Assembly: GCA_023935145.1 (NCBI GenBank) | Contig: CM043698.1 | Location: forward strand, 68,987,001-69,051,000 | Source of the DNA: Bretschneidera sinensis | Lineage: Eukaryota; Streptophyta; Magnoliopsida; Brassicales; Akaniaceae | Length of the DNA stretch: 64,000 bases | Direction of reading: 5' to 3' | Notes under the pieces: model-generated | What the model was told of the DNA's origin: nothing | Seen by the model: the letters and a program-made list of their open reading frames with translations, nothing else | Databases searched by the model: none | Position numbers and translations under genes: made by a program | In this document: piece by piece, positions 59,758 to 64,000 of the stretch | Numbering within the stretch: the first letter of the stretch is position 1 | Layout: the number at the start of each line of letters is the position of its first letter

Positions 59758-61981
59758 TTACAGTGCAAAATGGCTAAGATATGCATCGGCTAAGATATGC
59801 CCCAACTTAACCTGAGCCTCTGTGGTTAAGTGAAGGTTATCTTCCTTTAGCGTCAATCCCTTAGCATCCACGCATACCACGTTTGGAAGATTAATCCCCA
59901 ATTGTGCTTCTCTTACTTTCTCCATGTACCTCTCATCTCCTGATGCAATTGCTACCTGTAATAATCACTTTAAATTTATGCCACCCATGCTCCCATACAC
60001 CAAATGATCAACATTAATGTGTTCACCGTACTATAGTAATATGTTGCCACATTAAATTCAAACACAAATTAAGGGTACAAAGAAAACTTTTTTTGGGTGG
60101 CTATATTGTCAGAGCAAACACTATGAATTCAAAATAAACACTTTAGTTTACTTAAACATCAAATTAGTTAACAAAAAATCAACAATTAAGGCATCTGTTT
60201 GAGTTAACTGTAGTACAGGTGAGCATGAAAACCAGTAGATCCGTGGATCCGATCCAAACCGGTGTAATAAGCTGAGTTGGATTGAGGTTTTCAAAAGTTA
60301 GGTTGGGTTGAGTTTGGGTAGAGAAATTTTTTAAGTCGGTGGGTTGGGTTGGGTCACAGGTTAAAAAATTTCAACCCGACCCAAACCAATAACTCGATCA
60401 TTATATAATTATATTTTATATATATTTAAAATATACTTACTTTAAAGATTGATGGATTACATTCGTATTTTGATAAGTTAGTTTAGATTGCTATATATAT
60501 TTCTTATGTGTGTGCGTATATATATATATATTTTTTCATTTCTTATCTTTTTTTTCTTAGAAACCCTAAAAAAATGCTAATTTCCATTAAAAAATATTAA
60601 TTAGAATTTAAATATGTGAATAGTATGTTTCATTTTAATATTTTTTAGTTGAAAATACAGTTTGTTTTCATGAAAGTATTTCTTTTGAGCTTTAAATATA
60701 CTTTCCAAAAATTTGTTAAATTGATTTGTTTATCTTATGTTCATTCATTTTATATTTTTTGTATGATGAAACTTGGTTATGAAGAATTTAGGACCAAATC
60801 TATACTAGTGTTACTTATAAAAAAAAAGGTCAATACTAGCGTTGAAATTTTGAAGAATCTACTTTTATATATTTGTAGTAAACTAAAGTTATTTGTATTT
60901 TATGTTTGAGTAATTTAAAGTACTTCATTTTTAAATAATGATTCGGAAGATTAAATAAATTTTTGAATAAATTTGATTTTAGATCAATAAATTATAAATA
61001 ATTGTACTAAAATATTTTTTTTCTTAAGTAATATACTTTCATTAATTTTTAAGTGAAAAAATATTAAACAGGGGCTAAATTGGTTGAGTTAGATTGAGAT
61101 TTTTCCAAGGCATATAATTGGGTGGAATGATTTTTTTAAGTCATCTAGACCCAAACCAAACCGAAATTGCTCACCCTTAAACTTAGTTTCTATTTATTGT
61201 TGTTAAAATGGTTTTTGAACTGTTTTATAGTTGATGAAAAAAAAGCTGTGTTTTAACACAAGTTCAATTTTAGATTTTTTTTTGGGAAATAGTTTTTCTG
61301 GTTATAATAAAAAGAAACCATTTCAAGAACTCTACTAAACGAAATTTTATTAGTTACTATGCAAAGTATTTTTCCACACAACGTAGAAATTAGAGAATGA
61401 TTGAAAACCTGAATGATCGGAAGAGAAGGCAAACCAAGATCCTCGCGAACATTATGGATCAATCTCTCCATGTTCCCCTTGTACGCCTCAGCATCATCGA
61501 GGCTCGACGTGTCACTCTCTCCTTGGTACCAAACCAACGCCTTAATCTCATTCCCACCACCCTTCACACTCTCTTTAGCTCTCCTCACCATACACTCGTA
61601 CAAATGCTCGCCACGCGCCCACTCCTTAATGGCAGTGCCGCCCACCGCGCAAGGAACCAGGCCCATCACCCTAATCTCCACGCGCTCCCTGAGCGCGTTC
61701 GCGAACACCATCCCAGGTCCCACTCCACAGACTTTCCTCTTGTCGATGTCAGCGTGGAGGGGCTCGCGAGCCGACTCCCAGTGGAGCTCGGCGCTGAGTC
61801 GGAGGATGGATGGGTGGGGGTGGGAGTCCGGTGGGACCACCCCGTCCCAGTGGTGGTGTTTCGTTACGCCTCCACGGCCAGCCATGTTGCTCTGCCCTGA
61901 TAGTATAAAGATCTATTTGTTAGTATTTGAGGATTCATTTTCTTCTGGGTTCTGGTTTGGAGCACAACTTTCTGTCTCCAT
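59758..61981 (-). pseudogene. SASA/SGNH carbohydrate esterase, At4g34215-like, with one in-frame stop
   Basis: Two minus-strand exons, 61409-61981 and 59758-59955, join in phase around a 1453-bp intron. They cover 257 codons, matching the roughly 260-residue Arabidopsis protein. This family has an SGNH fold and is predicted to remove acetyl groups from carbohydrates. The start is METESCAPNQNPEE. Codon 23 (61913-61915) is TAG where relatives have Gln, directly before IFILSGQSNMAGRGG, whose Ser is the nucleophile. Further blocks are intact: GLVPCAVGGTAIKEW, VWYQGESD, IASGDERYMEKVREAQLG and the Asp-His block KEDNLHLT. The end is SHFAL. A restart at Met 61885 would lose the nucleophile block, so the allele is probably null unless the stop is an assembly error, edited or read through. 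It may still be expressed. Confidence 0.85.
60216..61178. repeat. Possible hAT-like MITE in the esterase intron
   Basis: The left end reads CAGGTGAGCAT and the right end TTGCTCACCCTT, short inverted termini of the GGTGAGCA type seen in plant hAT MITEs. GGTTGGGTTGAG-like and CCCGACCCAAACC-like subterminal repeats add support. No convincing 8-bp duplication was found. Confidence 0.45.
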
Positions 61982-62399
61982 GTCTTCCGGATGGACCGAC
62001 CACACAAGGAGCTTTTCTGTGCTACATGGCATCAACTGACCGGATCCGGTTTATTATATATGTGTTAAGTGGGCTAAGCATTTTACCAGACAAAAACCAG
62101 GTCGGCTAAGCTAACTTGCATTCCCAAGAGGCTTACTTTTCAAGCCCAAGTTTAGTTTTTGGCCGAAGAAAAGCTCAAGTTCAGTCCCATTTTGTAGTGG
62201 GTTTGAATTTTAGCCCAAGACACTAAACTACTGTAATTTTTTCCCTTTTTTGAGAGGAAAAAGCAACTAACTAATTAACTCTTTTTTTGTTAAAAATAAT
62301 AATAATAATAATTAACCTTAAATATGACAATATAACATAAATTAAGTGCTTGTGTAGTGAACAAGATAAGAGATGAGATATTGTTCAAACAGTTGGATA

Positions 62400-62827
62400 A
62401 AAATTTCAACCAAGTTTTTCAGTATAATTTTTTTTAACATTTTCGATCAAATAATAATATTAATTCTAACATTGATCGATGAAATTAGTTTCAATTTATT
62501 ACGATCGGTTAATCAGATTTATTAAATTTACAATCAATAAATCATTTAAGGTTGGTAGTTAGTGTGTGTGTAACATCAACTAAGTGTGTGTTTGGTTGAC
62601 AAGACAATGAAAAAATGAGACATCTAAGGGTCTGCAAACGGACGGTTTAAAATTTCAACAAAGTTTTTTTAGTATAATTTTTTTTATCGTTTTCAACTGA
62701 ATAATAATAATACTTCCAACATTGATCGACTAAATTAATTTCAGTTGATTACGATCAGATAATCGATTTACCCTTTTTTTTCTATAGATTTTCAAATTTA
62801 CAATTGGTAAATCATTTAGGGTTGGTA

Positions 62828-62828
<1 letters not shown>
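62400..62828. repeat. Direct repeat pair of about 160-180 bp
   Basis: Units 62400-62558 and 62650-62828 both run from AAATTTCAAC through ACATTGATCGA and TTACGATC to AAATCATTT...GGTTGGTA. They are diverged and lie 90 bases apart. The origin is unknown. Confidence 0.75.

Positions 62829-62829
<1 letters not shown>

Positions 62830-62884
<55 letters not shown>
62830..62884. repeat. TA dinucleotide repeat
   Basis: About 27 TA units directly after the second direct repeat. Confidence 0.92.
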
Positions 62885-62888
<4 letters not shown>

Positions 62889-63527
62889 CACCAACATCAT
62901 TTCCTCTTATTAATTATTTCTCATCTTGGCAATCAAACTTACCAGTTAAAAGGTCTTAAAAAAGGTACAACCCGTTAAATGTTTTGTTTCCTTTTGGGGC
63001 CATATTCGTGATGGTTGTTAGTGTTTGTCAAAGGCCAACTACTCTCAATATTATGATCCACAAAGCGAACCAAAGCCATAAGTTTCGGATTTTACAAGTC
63101 ATTGGAGGGCTACCAACCCTGAAGGTGATGCAACATTATGAATCAAATGCAAAGCACGTTGGTGCCTCACCCACTATTTCAAGCTTGCCATTATTCTCGA
63201 CCAAATCATGAGAATTTAAAAAAAAAACATTAATTCAAGTCGACCAAATCATGAGAATGTTTTGTTATTTAAATAAATTTTCTTTCTAATAAATCAGTCA
63301 AACACTCACATGATTAACTAACTATCAACAATTTTCTTGTACTTTTATATATGTCACAACATTAATTCAAATGGATAAAATAAAAAAGTGACTATTTTAA
63401 ATTTTTAATCTAATGAGATCGATTTTTTTACAATAAAAATTATAAAATAATCTTTTCAATAAAAACACTAGAGTCACCAACAATAATATTAAACAACTCA
63501 TTCGCGTCAATAGCAAACAAAACAAAC
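62885..63527. other. AT-rich spacer
   Basis: No gene is recognised. Short duplicated phrases such as CGACCAAATCATGAGAAT (63199 and 63240) are present. Confidence 0.5.
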
Positions 63528-63806
63528 TAGCAGCCCACACTTTCGGCCATAGAAATTACTATAATGAGAGCCCAGGCTTCAGCCATTACAAAGGACGGAC
63601 AAGGAGCCTGCAAGGCACGACAATCCAAAACGTGACCATTGCATAACGGCAAGTGATGCCAATCCCAGCCATCGTCTACTCAAAAGAAGAGGCATTACAA
63701 TTAAATTTAAGATGATTAGAAGGAGGTTTCTGCCACTTAGCAGGTCTTGGCTCCACATCTTGGACACACAAAACAAGCATACCCGAGGATAATTGTGGGA
63801 AGCCAT
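63528..63806 (-). pseudogene. RNase H-like domain fragment, probably LINE-derived
   Basis: On the minus strand, read across frameshifts, KWQKPPSNHLKFNCNASSF, then AGIGIT, then FVMAEAWALII match the start, middle and Glu-bearing helix of the RNase H-like domain often found at the end of plant LINE reverse transcriptases or in small related genes. It is too short and shifted to be functional. No other part of a LINE is visible. Confidence 0.55.
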
Positions 63807-64000
63807 TTCTGATAATCAATTTCGACACTTGAATAGTGAACTAGTAATTGGTCGGCCAATGTAATAATTTCGTTGGTATTTGATCAATTTAATTTTAAAA
63901 ATCTCTGTAACGAGTGATAAAAATAAAAAATCATTACAGTGAATGAAATATAAGCTTCTTGTGAAGTATTAAGGTTGAGTGTCAAAGTTTTGGAGAATAA

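Noticed and set aside
1..64000. CRISPR arrays, bacterial operons, tRNA or rRNA genes
   Set aside because: The content is plant nuclear. No regular spacer arrays were seen, and no tRNA cloverleaf or rRNA core sequence was recognised on reading; a tRNAscan run would be needed to exclude tRNA genes.

Overview
The window is nuclear DNA of a flowering plant. It has plastid-targeted plant proteins, spliced genes with GT-AG introns, long AT-rich spacers, and a dense load of Ty1/copia and Ty3/gypsy LTR retrotransposons, several of them nested. Intron size, retroelement mix and gene content fit a dicot, perhaps woody. I cannot name the genus from sequence alone.

Layout. 1-6288: a gypsy (Tat-type, dual RNase H) element on the minus strand, cut by the window edge, with gag and pol in one frame separated by a single TAG. 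6289-10829: AT-rich spacer with an ATT/AAT simple repeat and the 3' end of a SIRE-like copia element. 10830-12660 (minus): SEP1-type thylakoid stress protein, four exons. 14056-35380 (plus): NHD1-type plastid Na+/H+ antiporter, ten exons over 21 kb. Its intron 1 holds a rearranged copia element, a gypsy pol remnant and a solo LTR; its intron 5 holds a full-length decayed copia element and a small foldback MITE. 36402-39525 (minus): plastid 3-phosphoglycerate dehydrogenase, four exons. 39526-42328: spacer with two foldback repeats. 42329-49751: a decayed copia element invaded by two solo LTRs in opposite orientation. 50517-50825 (plus): first exon of a GH17 beta-1,3-glucanase-like gene whose remaining exons I could not find. 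53987-59114: a foldback MITE split by a 4.9-kb copia element with perfect target duplications. 59758-61981 (minus): a SASA/SGNH acetylesterase gene, complete except for one in-frame stop at codon 23. 61982-64000: repeats and an RNase H-like fragment.

How the genes relate. SEP1 and NHD1 are divergent across about 1.4 kb; NHD1 and PGDH are convergent. SEP1, NHD1 and PGDH are all plastid proteins (thylakoid photoprotection, envelope sodium export, serine synthesis). From memory of the Arabidopsis map, SEP1, PGDH1 and the SASA esterase are near neighbours on chromosome 4 (At4g34190, At4g34200, At4g34215), while PGDH3 and NHD1 are neighbours on chromosome 3 (At3g19480, At3g19490). This window carries both sets interleaved, as expected of an unfractionated ancestral block.

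Points of most interest: two apparently compensating frameshifts in NHD1 exon 1; a tandem duplication of the NHD1 5' end that creates an upstream ORF; the lone nonsense codon in the esterase gene; four copies of one SIRE-like LTR carrying arrays of a GTCGAC-centred palindrome; and several insertion events datable by nesting and target duplications. I found no convincing new molecular system. Exon limits were set by eye from splice signals, reading phase and remembered family sequences.
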